Positions 19,421 to 29,776 of a DNA stretch of 64,000 nucleotides are shown here, piece after piece. The stretch comes from Sphingobacteriia bacterium (GTDB lineage: Bacteria; Bacteroidota; Bacteroidia; Chitinophagales; Chitinophagaceae), in assembly GCA_947452295.1 (NCBI GenBank), contig CANGCK010000007.1:20419-84418 (forward strand), written 5' to 3'. A program made the position numbers and the translations under genes. Position 1 is the first letter of the stretch; the number at the start of each line of letters is the position of its first letter. The notes under the pieces were generated by a model, which searched no databases, was not told the DNA's origin, and saw only the letters and a list, made by a program, of their open reading frames with translations.

Positions 19421-19801
19421 TTAACTGATGCGGATCGTTATTATCTGTAAACCTGCGGGTTTTTGCTTCATTTGTATGGTGATGTTATAGCTCTTATTAC
19501 CTGTAAGTAATTTACCTATCAAATAAAACAAACTACCTCTACCTCCGTCCGATACTTTGTCGTATCCTCTTACTCCGTTATCTGAGAAAAACGATTTAAT
19601 AGCAATCGCCGCCTGATTTCTACTCATGTTTTTTACTTCATCTTTCTCTAGCAACTTTACATCCACAAAATCATCAAAATGGCGGGATATTAATTCTACA
19701 TCAGCTGTTTTTAATGATTGTACAACTGCATCTGTTTCAGATTGCGCAATTGCCGCAAATGATAAACCTATAAAGAGTATAGTTGAAATTAATTTTTGCA
19801 T
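19421..19801 (-). CDS. DUF4783-like secreted protein
   Basis: ORF 126 aa; signal peptide, lumazine-binding-like fold pattern GRGSLFYLIGKLLTGNKSYNITIQMKQ. Confidence 0.7.
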   Translation of the reverse strand: MQKLISTILFIGLSFAAIAQSETDAVVQSLKTADVELISRHFDDFVDVKLLEKDEVKNMSRNQAAIAIKSFFSDNGVRGYDKVSDGGRGSLFYLIGKLLTGNKSYNITIQMKQKPAGLQIITIRIS

Positions 19802-19913
19802 AAAATGGATTTTCTTTGAATACTTGCGAAAAACATGCCAAATTTGAAAAATCTTTTAATTTATTGATAAAAGTACGTTCTAATCCTTAATTTTAATAGT
19901 ATAGAGCAATTGT

Positions 19914-21440
19914 ATGAGTAAAAAAGTTATTTTAATAATTATGGATGGATGGGGTCTTGGTCAGGTTAAATCTGCAGATGCCATTCAGCACGCTAATGTT
20001 CCTTTTGTAAGTTCTCTTTACGGAAAATATCCGCAAACAACACTTGTTACTTGTGGCGAAGAAGTGGGTTTACCTGAAGGTCAAATGGGAAACAGTGAAG
20101 TAGGCCACCTTAACTTGGGTGCTGGAAGAATAGTTTACCAAGAGCTCCAACGCATTAATGTAGCTATAAAATCGGGCGAATTTGCTAAAAATGAACAACT
20201 CCTAAATGCTATTCAATTTGCTAAAAAGAACAATAAAAAACTGCATTTATTGGGTTTAGTAAGTGATGGCGGGGTTCATTCTCATACTAGCCATTTAAAA
20301 GCCATTTGTTCTATTTGTAAAGAACATGGGCTTACGGATGTGTTTTTACACGCTTTTACCGATGGAAGAGATACCGATCCTAAAAGTGGGTTAGCTTACA
20401 TTGAATCGGTAGAAAAACATATGCAACAAACCACAGGTGTAATTGCTACTGTTAATGGTAGATATTACGCTATGGATAGAGATAAACGCTGGGAAAGGGT
20501 TAAGCTGGCATACGATTGTATGGTTCACGCCAAAGGAAATACTGCCCATTCGGCGTTAGAAGCTATCCAGCAATCTTATGATGCCGGCAAAACCGATGAG
20601 TTTGTATTACCAACTGTAATTCTAAATGAAAATGGAAATCCTATTGCAACCATTGAAGATGGTGATGTAGCCATTTGCTTTAACTTTAGAACAGATCGTT
20701 GCCGAGAAATAACCGAAGTGCTTACACAGAAAGATTTTCCGGAATACGATATGCATGAGTTGGATTTGCATTATACCACCATGACGCTCTATGATCAAAA
20801 ATTTAAGTTTGTATCGGTAATTTTTCAAAACGATAACCTAAACAATACTTTGGGTGAAGTGATTGCAGCGCAAGGAAAAAAACAAATAAGAATAGCCGAA
20901 ACCGAAAAATATCCTCACGTTTCCTTCTTTTTCAGCGGTGGTCGCGAAGAACCTTTTACTGGCGAAAGCAGAATTATGGTACCCTCTCCTAAAGTTGCTA
21001 CGTACGACCTTCAGCCTGAAATGAGTGCCAATGAAATTACCGAAAAACTATTGCCTGAAATTAACCATGAAACTGCCGATTTTATTTGCCTGAATTTTGC
21101 CAATGCCGATATGGTTGGTCATACTGGAGATTTTTCTGCAGCCATAAAAGCTGTTGAAACAGTAGACAATTGCGTTCGTCAGTTGGTAACTGCTGCGTTA
21201 GCACACCATTACACCATCTTTCTTACAGCCGATCATGGCAATGCCGATTTTATGATAAACGAAGATGGAAGCCCTAACACTGCCCACACTTTGAATCCAG
21301 TTCCTTTATTTATTATCGACGAAAATTGGAATGGTACCATAAAAAGTGGTAAATTAGGAGATATTGCACCCACCATTTTATCAATGATGAATTTGCCAAT
21401 TCCAAAAGAAATGACCGGAAACATATTAGTAAACGCTTAA
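19914..21440 (+). CDS. gpmI: 2,3-bisphosphoglycerate-independent phosphoglycerate mutase
   Basis: ORF 508 aa; MDGWGLG, GNSEVGHLNLGAGRIVYQ, TADHGNADFM. Confidence 0.97.
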   Translation: MSKKVILIIMDGWGLGQVKSADAIQHANVPFVSSLYGKYPQTTLVTCGEEVGLPEGQMGNSEVGHLNLGAGRIVYQELQRINVAIKSGEFAKNEQLLNAIQFAKKNNKKLHLLGLVSDGGVHSHTSHLKAICSICKEHGLTDVFLHAFTDGRDTDPKSGLAYIESVEKHMQQTTGVIATVNGRYYAMDRDKRWERVKLAYDCMVHAKGNTAHSALEAIQQSYDAGKTDEFVLPTVILNENGNPIATIEDGDVAICFNFRTDRCREITEVLTQKDFPEYDMHELDLHYTTMTLYDQKFKFVSVIFQNDNLNNTLGEVIAAQGKKQIRIAETEKYPHVSFFFSGGREEPFTGESRIMVPSPKVATYDLQPEMSANEITEKLLPEINHETADFICLNFANADMVGHTGDFSAAIKAVETVDNCVRQLVTAALAHHYTIFLTADHGNADFMINEDGSPNTAHTLNPVPLFIIDENWNGTIKSGKLGDIAPTILSMMNLPIPKEMTGNILVNA

Positions 21441-21454
21441 ACTTCATTTCCCCA

Positions 21455-21946
21455 ATGAAAACAATAAAAAATACAAGTTTAGCTATCCTGATTCTGTTGA
21501 TTTTAGCACAATCCATACGACCATCAAAGAACACCAGCAATAACAAAGAAAAAGACATTGCAACGCTATATGCTGTTCCTGAAAATGTACAACAAATTTT
21601 AACAAAGGCTTGTTACGACTGCCACAGTAACAAAACACAATACCCATGGTATGCATCCATACAACCTTTGGCATGGTGGTTAAATGATCATGTAAAAGAT
21701 GGAAAAAGACACTTGAATTTCAATGAATTTTCCGGCTATAGAGTAGCAAAACAATACAAAAAACTAGAAGAGTGTATAGAAGAAGTCCGTGAGGGCGAAA
21801 TGCCTTTGGAATCATATACTTTTATGCACAAAAATGCGGTACTTACTGATGTAGAAAGAGCCGCTTTGTTTAACTGGTGTAATGCCGTGAGAGATTCTAT
21901 AAAAGCTCGTTTTCCGGCAGATAGTTTAGTATTTAAAAAGAAATAA
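21455..21946 (+). CDS. Haem-binding domain (Haem_bd) protein
   Basis: ORF 163 aa; CYDCHSNKTQYPWYASIQPLAWWLNDHVKDGKRHLNF. Confidence 0.88.
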   Translation: MKTIKNTSLAILILLILAQSIRPSKNTSNNKEKDIATLYAVPENVQQILTKACYDCHSNKTQYPWYASIQPLAWWLNDHVKDGKRHLNFNEFSGYRVAKQYKKLEECIEEVREGEMPLESYTFMHKNAVLTDVERAALFNWCNAVRDSIKARFPADSLVFKKK

Positions 21947-21954
21947 GCAACACT

Positions 21955-22467
21955 TTGATTCATTCAAAAAAAAAGGTTGCTGCTTTTTTGTTAGCTACGT
22001 ATATCTTCCCATTGATATGCTTTTTAACTGTACAATTTACTTTAACAGTAAACCGTTTTGTTATTAAAGAATCTCTCGAAAAATCAATTCTACAAAAAGT
22101 AGTAATTGCACCTACTCAAATTCATTGGGTAGAAGAGGGGCATGAATTAGTATTAAACGGAGAAATGTTCGACGTGCATTCTATTCATTCACTTAACAAT
22201 GGGCTAATTGAGATATGGGGCCTGTCTGACAAAAAAGAAGATCAATTGAATCAACAAGTTGATTATTTATTGAATCATCAAAAGGGTGTACAATCTATTG
22301 TAACTAAATTGATTCAATTACAGTCAATATGTGCAGCATTATCTATACCCTCTTTTCAGTTCCATGTTAATCTACCCCAACAAATTAATTACTTTACTTT
22401 AATTGCTATTGAATCATCATTTATTGAAGTGATTAAACCTCCACCACAACGATTACTTATTTGCTAA
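21955..22467 (+). CDS. Hypothetical membrane-anchored protein between haem-binding protein and TonB receptor
   Basis: ORF 170 aa, TTG start; one N-terminal TM; 8 bp after previous stop. Confidence 0.65.
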   Translation: MIHSKKKVAAFLLATYIFPLICFLTVQFTLTVNRFVIKESLEKSILQKVVIAPTQIHWVEEGHELVLNGEMFDVHSIHSLNNGLIEIWGLSDKKEDQLNQQVDYLLNHQKGVQSIVTKLIQLQSICAALSIPSFQFHVNLPQQINYFTLIAIESSFIEVIKPPPQRLLIC

Positions 22468-22540
22468 TGAATATTTTATTTGTTTAAAAAGTAATCGCAG
22501 GTGAATATTTTTTTGCCTGTGGATTCATAATATTGCTTCA

Positions 22541-24751
22541 ATGAGAAAAAAATATATAACCGTATTTTTTTGCTTGGTTGCTGCTAATTTGTTGCAAGCA
22601 CAAGAACAAAAAGATACTATGATAAATGCCGCCAATTCATTAAATGAAGTGGTAGTGTATGTAAACAAATTTGCTGAAAAATATAAACGAGTTTCTCAAA
22701 CGGTTGATGTTCTTCAAACTAAAGTACAATTAGTTAATCAACCCAATACAGCAGATGCTTTAATTAATTCCGGAAAAATATATGTACAGAAAAGTCAACA
22801 AGGTGGTGGAAGCCCAATAATTAGAGGGTTTGAAGCAAGTAGAGTGTTGTTGATGGTAGATGGTGTTCGATTAAATAATGCCATATATAGGGCAGGCCAT
22901 TTGCAAAATATTATTTCAGTTGATAATATGGTATTAGAAAAAGTAGAAGTTGCATATGGACCATCTTCTACTTTATATGGAAGTGACGCATTAGGCGGGG
23001 TGGTAAATATGTATACCATTAACCCTATTCTTTCCAACAATGGCAAAACCCAAACAACTGGTAATGTTACGCTTAGATATGCCAACGCAATTCATGAAAA
23101 TAGAGGAAATTTTCAATTAAATATTGGCGGTAAAAAATGGGCTGCTATTACTGCACTTACGTATGGTTCTTTTGGAGAAGTGATTCAAGGAAAAAACAGA
23201 ATGGATGCATATCCTGATTTCGGCAAAAAGGATTTCATTGTTCAACGTTCTGGGAATACTGATCTGGTATTGACTAATCCTGATCCGAATAGCCAATCTC
23301 CTACTGGATATCATCAAACCGACTTCTTACAAAAAGTCTTGTTCAAGCCCAATGAAAAAATCGAACACCTATTAAATATTCAATTGTCTTCCACCAATGA
23401 TATACCGCGTTACGATCGTTTAACGGAAAAAGATGCAAATGGGAAACCTGTTTATGCCGAATGGTATTATGGCCCTCAGAATAGAAGCATGGCTGCTTAT
23501 CATTTTACAGCGCAACAACAACAAGGATTTTTCCAAGACATTAAAGTTGTTGCCAATGTACAACAAGTAGAGGAAAGCAGAATAAGTCGAAAATTACAAA
23601 ATAATAACAAGGATTTTCGTTGGGAAAAAGTAAACATCTTTGGTATAAATGCCGATGCTAAGCATACTAGCGGAAATAACGATTTTCATATTGGATGGGA
23701 GAGTTATATTAATTTTGTTAGATCTACTGCCGAACGACTAAATATTGCTACCAATATTAATTCAAGAATTACTACCCGTTATGCAGATGGGCCAACCAGC
23801 ATGTCTTCTAATGCGTTATATGCACAACATGTATATAAAATCAACAATCACTGGACCCTCAATGAAGGTATCCGCTTTAATTTAGTTAAAATGGATGCCC
23901 GTTTTGTAGATACTGTTCTTACTAAATTTCCTTTTACAAAAGCTACGCAAAATAACTTTGCTGTAACAGGTAATTGGGGAATAGTTTATGCGACTCCATC
24001 TAATTTTAAAGCTGCTTTAATAATAAGTAGTGGATTTAGATCTCCTAATGTAGATGATTTGTCAAAAGTGTTCGATTCAAGAACTGGAATGGTAGTAGTG
24101 CCCAATACTACATTAAAACCCGAATACACTTATAATGCCGAATTTAACATCCAACAGTCTGGCGACGGTTTTAATTATGGGTGTACACTTTTTTATACAT
24201 TATTTAAAAATGCACTGGTTTTAGACAAATCTACATTTAATGGCCAAGACAGTATTAATTATAGTGGAGTGAAAAGTGCAGTTTATTCGATGCAAAACAA
24301 GGCAAAAGCGAATATTTTGGGCTTTAGTGTTAATGCAGCTTATCATTTCACCAAAACAATGTTTTTAGAGGGCGTAGTTACTTATACCAAAGGGAAATTT
24401 ACCGATCCATTAAATGGAAATATACCGCTAGATCATGTGCCGCCATTGTATGGAAAAGTTTCATTTAAGCAAAATGCCGGAAAATGGCATACCGAATTAT
24501 ACACTTTGTTTAATGGTTGGAAACGATTGGCTGATTATAATCCAAATGGAGAGGATAATTTGCCTTATGCAACTATAGATGGAATGCCATCTTGGATTAC
24601 ATTGAATGCAAGAATTGGATTTCAATTCAACAAAAAGGTAAGTGCACAAGTACTTCTAGAGAACATTTTCGATAAAAATTATCGCTATTTTGCCAGTGGA
24701 ATGTCGGCCTCTGGAAGAAATATTGCGATTACATTGCGAAGTTCTTTTTAA
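22541..24751 (+). CDS. TonB-dependent receptor, haemoglobin/haem-receptor-like
   Basis: ORF 736 aa; plug GGGSPIIRGFEASRVLLMVDGVRLNNAIYRAGHLQNIISVDNMVLEKVEVAYGPSSTLYGSDALGGVVN; C-terminal RNIAITLRSSF. Confidence 0.92.
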   Translation: MRKKYITVFFCLVAANLLQAQEQKDTMINAANSLNEVVVYVNKFAEKYKRVSQTVDVLQTKVQLVNQPNTADALINSGKIYVQKSQQGGGSPIIRGFEASRVLLMVDGVRLNNAIYRAGHLQNIISVDNMVLEKVEVAYGPSSTLYGSDALGGVVNMYTINPILSNNGKTQTTGNVTLRYANAIHENRGNFQLNIGGKKWAAITALTYGSFGEVIQGKNRMDAYPDFGKKDFIVQRSGNTDLVLTNPDPNSQSPTGYHQTDFLQKVLFKPNEKIEHLLNIQLSSTNDIPRYDRLTEKDANGKPVYAEWYYGPQNRSMAAYHFTAQQQQGFFQDIKVVANVQQVEESRISRKLQNNNKDFRWEKVNIFGINADAKHTSGNNDFHIGWESYINFVRSTAERLNIATNINSRITTRYADGPTSMSSNALYAQHVYKINNHWTLNEGIRFNLVKMDARFVDTVLTKFPFTKATQNNFAVTGNWGIVYATPSNFKAALIISSGFRSPNVDDLSKVFDSRTGMVVVPNTTLKPEYTYNAEFNIQQSGDGFNYGCTLFYTLFKNALVLDKSTFNGQDSINYSGVKSAVYSMQNKAKANILGFSVNAAYHFTKTMFLEGVVTYTKGKFTDPLNGNIPLDHVPPLYGKVSFKQNAGKWHTELYTLFNGWKRLADYNPNGEDNLPYATIDGMPSWITLNARIGFQFNKKVSAQVLLENIFDKNYRYFASGMSASGRNIAITLRSSF

Positions 24752-24775
24752 AAAAAATGATGGTTTTTTCTTTTA

Positions 24776-24809
24776 GCGCCCACAGGAAATTGCACCTGTG
24801 GGCGCTTTT
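24776..24809 (+). terminator. Terminator after TonB receptor
   Basis: GCGCCCACAGG-aaattgca-CCTGTGGGCGC + TTTTG. Confidence 0.85.
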
Positions 24810-24823
24810 GTTTACTTTGCAGT

Positions 24824-25453
24824 ATGGAAATCAAAAAAGCAGTATACCTGATTTCAAATGCCGACCAAGCCCAATGCCCAAAAGCAGATAGACCCGAGTT
24901 TGCATTTATTGGAAGAAGTAATGTAGGAAAGTCTTCGTTAATTAATATGATTTGCCGAAACAATAAGCTGGCTAAAACCTCTTCTGCGCCCGGTAAAACA
25001 CAATTAATTAACCATTTTGATATTGAAAGTACAGTCCCCAATAACAAAGGATTGGCTAAATGGTATTTGGTAGATTTGCCTGGATATGGCTTTGCAAAAG
25101 TATCGCAATCTAGTAGAAGGCGGTGGGAGCAAATGATTGAAAATTATCTCCGCAAAAGAGAGAATTTAATCAATGTATTTGTATTGATCGACAGCAGACA
25201 TAAGCCCCAAAAAATTGATATAGAGTTCATTAGTCAACTAGATCAATGGGAAATACCATTTTCTTTAGTGTTTACTAAAACAGACAAAGAAAAACCTGCA
25301 GTTGTTGATGCTAATATTAAAGCCTTTTTTGAGAAATTGCGTGAAACATGGCAGTTCTTGCCTCAACATTTTGTAACCAGTGCCGAAAAACAACAAGGCA
25401 GAGAGGAAATATTGCATTTTATTCAACAAAAAAACGAGTCTGTAGCTGGTTAA
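24824..25453 (+). CDS. ysxC: Ribosome biogenesis GTP-binding protein YsxC/YihA
   Basis: ORF 209 aa; GRSNVGKSSLIN, APGKTQLINHF, DLPGYGFAKVSQ. Confidence 0.95.
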   Translation: MEIKKAVYLISNADQAQCPKADRPEFAFIGRSNVGKSSLINMICRNNKLAKTSSAPGKTQLINHFDIESTVPNNKGLAKWYLVDLPGYGFAKVSQSSRRRWEQMIENYLRKRENLINVFVLIDSRHKPQKIDIEFISQLDQWEIPFSLVFTKTDKEKPAVVDANIKAFFEKLRETWQFLPQHFVTSAEKQQGREEILHFIQQKNESVAG

Positions 25454-25502
25454 TAACTTTTTTTTTGTTGATTAAAGTTTTTAGTAGGACACCGATCAAA
25501 AT

Positions 25503-25544
25503 AAAACAGCAGCAGTATTGTTAATGCAACACTGCTGCTGTTTT
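25503..25544. terminator. Bidirectional terminator between convergent genes
   Basis: AAAACAGCAGCAGT ... ACTGCTGCTGTTTT. Confidence 0.85.
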
Positions 25545-25599
25545 GGTAAATAATGTTGACTGGTTTTAATTCCAGGGGCGATGAAAACACATCAACAAT

Positions 25600-26028
25600 T
25601 TAAAAATCGTCGTCGTCATCGTCGTCAAATCCACCATCCTTATCATTGAAAAGATCGAATTCTTTAAAATCGTCATCAATTTTAAAATCATCTTCTTCTT
25701 TCTTCTTACCGCCAGTAGCAGCTTTTCCTTTACTCTTCGGAATATCAAATTCGTCAAAGTCTGGATCCCAGCTATCTTCATCATCGCCGGAAGCTTCCCA
25801 GTCGTCATCTACATCAACATCATCATCATCATCGTCGTCATCATCATCAGACTTTTTAGATGTTGCTTTACTACTACTTTTTTTAGATGGAGTTTCTTCA
25901 AACTCATCATCAAAATCGTCTTCCTCATCATCAAGCGACTTTTTGCTTTTAGATGAAGGCTTTACATCGGCATTCTTTGCCGGAACTTTTGGTGAGGATT
26001 TTTTATCCTTATCAGACTTCGCTGCCAT
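25600..26028 (-). CDS. Highly acidic Asp/Lys/Ser low-complexity protein
   Basis: ORF 142 aa; KSKKSLDDEEDDFDDEF...DDDDDDDDDDVDVDDDW. Confidence 0.75.
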   Translation of the reverse strand: MAAKSDKDKKSSPKVPAKNADVKPSSKSKKSLDDEEDDFDDEFEETPSKKSSSKATSKKSDDDDDDDDDDVDVDDDWEASGDDEDSWDPDFDEFDIPKSKGKAATGGKKKEEDDFKIDDDFKEFDLFNDKDGGFDDDDDDDF

Positions 26029-26114
26029 ATTTCTTAAAGGATTTGAGATGTAAAATTTGCACTCAAAATTGTATTAACCAAAAATATTTTTCTAAAATAA
26101 AAAATACACTAAAA

Positions 26115-27428
<1,314 letters not shown>

Positions 27429-29684
27429 CTAATTCTCAGTTTCAAATCGATCAACCGTTTGAATTCCTGACAAAGATTTTAATCGGTACACCAATTCTTC
27501 CAATTCTTCTTTATCGTGAACAAAAACCTTGATGGTTCCTTCAAATAAGCCCTCTTTAGAGTCGATACTTAAGCCTGCAATATTTATGCGTAAATCGCCA
27601 CTAATGATATTCGTAATTTTATTAATCACACCTACATCATCTATGCCAATAATACTTAAGCCCGTTAAGAAGGAAATTTCTTTATTTTTAGCCCACTTGG
27701 TTTTTACCACTCTATGCCCATAATTAGCCAATAATTGAGTAGCATTGGGGCAACTAGTGCGGTGAATAATTAATCCTTTGCCGGTACTTACAAATCCAAA
27801 TACATCATCTCCCGGAATCGGGTGACAGCATTTTGCTAGATTGTACATGATTTTGTCGCTGCTCTCCCCAAAAATAATCAGCTCCGACTCTTTTTTATCA
27901 AATTTTTGAACAGGCGGCTGGTCTGTAGGATGTTCAATAAATAAGGGTTTTGGCTTGGGTATTTCAATTTTATCACCTAAAACCTGAAATTCTTTTAATT
28001 CTTTTAAGTCGATGAATTTGGTGGCAATCCTATAATGTAGGTCTAAGGAAGAGGTTAATTTATAGTAATGCACCAGTTCTTCAATATTATGGTGACTGTA
28101 AGCAGCCCCCATGCCCTCTAAGCGACGTTGCAATATATATTTGCCGTCTTCTGCAATTTTTCTCTTTTCTTCTCTTAACGAATCTTTGATTTTATTTTTT
28201 GCCTTTGCGGTAACTACCAAATTCAACCAATCTTCAGTTGGCTTTTGCTTATTACTGGTAATAATCTCAATTTGATCGCCACTTTTTAATTTATGACCAA
28301 TTGGCACCAATTTATGGTGCACTTTAGCGCCAATGCATTTTGTGCCGATGGCAGAATGAATGGCAAAGGCAAAATCTAATGCAGTACTTCCAGTGGGCAG
28401 CATTTTTACCTCACCTTTAGGAGTGTACACATAAATCTCTTCTGCTAAAAAAGAAGTTTTAAAATCTTGTAAAAAATCTACCCCATCTGCATCAGGTGAG
28501 CCAAGAACCTCTCTTATTTGGCCAAACCACTTATCAAAACGGTCTTCACTATTGGTTTCTTCTTTATACTTATAATGTGCTGCTAAACCTTTTTCTGCAA
28601 TTTCATTCATTCTCTTGGTGCGAATTTGCACTTCTACCCACTTTCCCTGTGGCCCCATTACAGTGGTGTGCAAAGCTTCATAACCATTACTTTTTGGATT
28701 GCTAAGCCAATCACGTAAGCGCTCGGGAGAGGGGTTGTATTCATCAGTAACCATTGAGTATACTTTCCAGCAATCTTCTTTTTCTTTTTCAGGTGGCGAG
28801 ATTAAAATTACCCGAATAGCAAAGAGGTCATACACTTCTTCAAAAGCAACAGCTTTCTTTTTAATTTTATTCCAGATAGAGTGAATGCTCTTAGGGCGAC
28901 CATAAATTTCAAAATCAAAATTTCCTCCTAATAATTTTTCTTTTAAAGGTCTTATAAACTCATTAATGTAGCGAGTTCTCTCTCGCTTCGTTTCGGCCAG
29001 TTTTTTGGCAATGTCCTTATAAGCTTCCGGTTCCATGTATTTCATGGAAAGGTCTTCTAACTCTGTTTTAATATTATACAATCCCATTCTATGTGCTAGG
29101 GGAGCGTAAACCCAAACAGTTTCAGAAGCTATTTTTAACTGTTTCTCGCGCTTCATATGTTCTAATGTGCGCATATTGTGTAAACGATCGGCTAGTTTTA
29201 TTAGTATTACGCGCGGATCATCAGTGAGGGTAAGTAAAATTTTCTTGAAGTTTTCGGCTTGCTGGCTTGTATTGGTGTCTATCACCCCCGAAATTTTGGT
29301 AAGGCCGTCTACAATTTTGGCAATTTCAATGCCAAACTCCATTTCCACATCTTCTAATGTAATATCGGTATCTTCTACTGTATCGTGTAAAAGCGCACAA
29401 ATGGTACTTCTTACCCCTAAGCCAATTTCTTCAACACAAATCATAGCCACTGCAATAGGGTGTATAATATAAGGCTCGCCGCTTTTACGCCGCATGGTTT
29501 TATGGGCATTGGCAGCCATCTCAAATGCAGTTCTCATTAATTCTTTATCGCCCTTTTTTAGTTTAGGCCTGAGACTTTTTAAAAGGGCACGGTAATGCCT
29601 AATGATGTCTTTTTTCTCTTGTTCTTCATTCAGCATATATTTTGCCGCCGCCGGTTCCATATTCGATGCTTGCACTTCGTCCAT
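27429..29684 (-). CDS. Bifunctional (p)ppGpp synthetase/hydrolase RelA/SpoT
   Basis: ORF 27429..29756 (probable ATG 29684, MDEVQASN); HDTVEDTDIT HD domain, synthetase YEALHTTVMGPQGKWVEVQIRT, TGS and ACT domains. Confidence 0.96.
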   Translation of the reverse strand: MDEVQASNMEPAAAKYMLNEEQEKKDIIRHYRALLKSLRPKLKKGDKELMRTAFEMAANAHKTMRRKSGEPYIIHPIAVAMICVEEIGLGVRSTICALLHDTVEDTDITLEDVEMEFGIEIAKIVDGLTKISGVIDTNTSQQAENFKKILLTLTDDPRVILIKLADRLHNMRTLEHMKREKQLKIASETVWVYAPLAHRMGLYNIKTELEDLSMKYMEPEAYKDIAKKLAETKRERTRYINEFIRPLKEKLLGGNFDFEIYGRPKSIHSIWNKIKKKAVAFEEVYDLFAIRVILISPPEKEKEDCWKVYSMVTDEYNPSPERLRDWLSNPKSNGYEALHTTVMGPQGKWVEVQIRTKRMNEIAEKGLAAHYKYKEETNSEDRFDKWFGQIREVLGSPDADGVDFLQDFKTSFLAEEIYVYTPKGEVKMLPTGSTALDFAFAIHSAIGTKCIGAKVHHKLVPIGHKLKSGDQIEIITSNKQKPTEDWLNLVVTAKAKNKIKDSLREEKRKIAEDGKYILQRRLEGMGAAYSHHNIEELVHYYKLTSSLDLHYRIATKFIDLKELKEFQVLGDKIEIPKPKPLFIEHPTDQPPVQKFDKKESELIIFGESSDKIMYNLAKCCHPIPGDDVFGFVSTGKGLIIHRTSCPNATQLLANYGHRVVKTKWAKNKEISFLTGLSIIGIDDVGVINKITNIISGDLRINIAGLSIDSKEGLFEGTIKVFVHDKEELEELVYRLKSLSGIQTVDRFETEN

Positions 29685-29757
29685 ACAATACGAATATAAA
29701 TTAAAAAATTGTAGCGGATGGGAGAGAATTCGAATTTTTAATTCCTCATTACTCAAC

Positions 29758-29765
29758 TACCTTTG
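29758..29765 (+). promoter_or_regulatory. TACCTTTG (-7-like) element upstream of ABC transporter
   Basis: TAnnTTTG match 11 bp before the ATG at 29777. Confidence 0.4.
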
Positions 29766-29776
29766 TAATTATAATT

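Noticed and set aside
25503-25544. CAG/CTG-rich inverted repeat as a possible trinucleotide repeat element
   Set aside because: Only a few units, arranged as a stem-loop between convergent genes; best explained as a bidirectional terminator
25646-26053. 135-aa Ser-rich plus-strand ORF opposite the acidic gene
   Set aside because: Poly-Ser is the antisense translation of Asp codons (GAT/GAC read as ATC/GTC frames); no independent support
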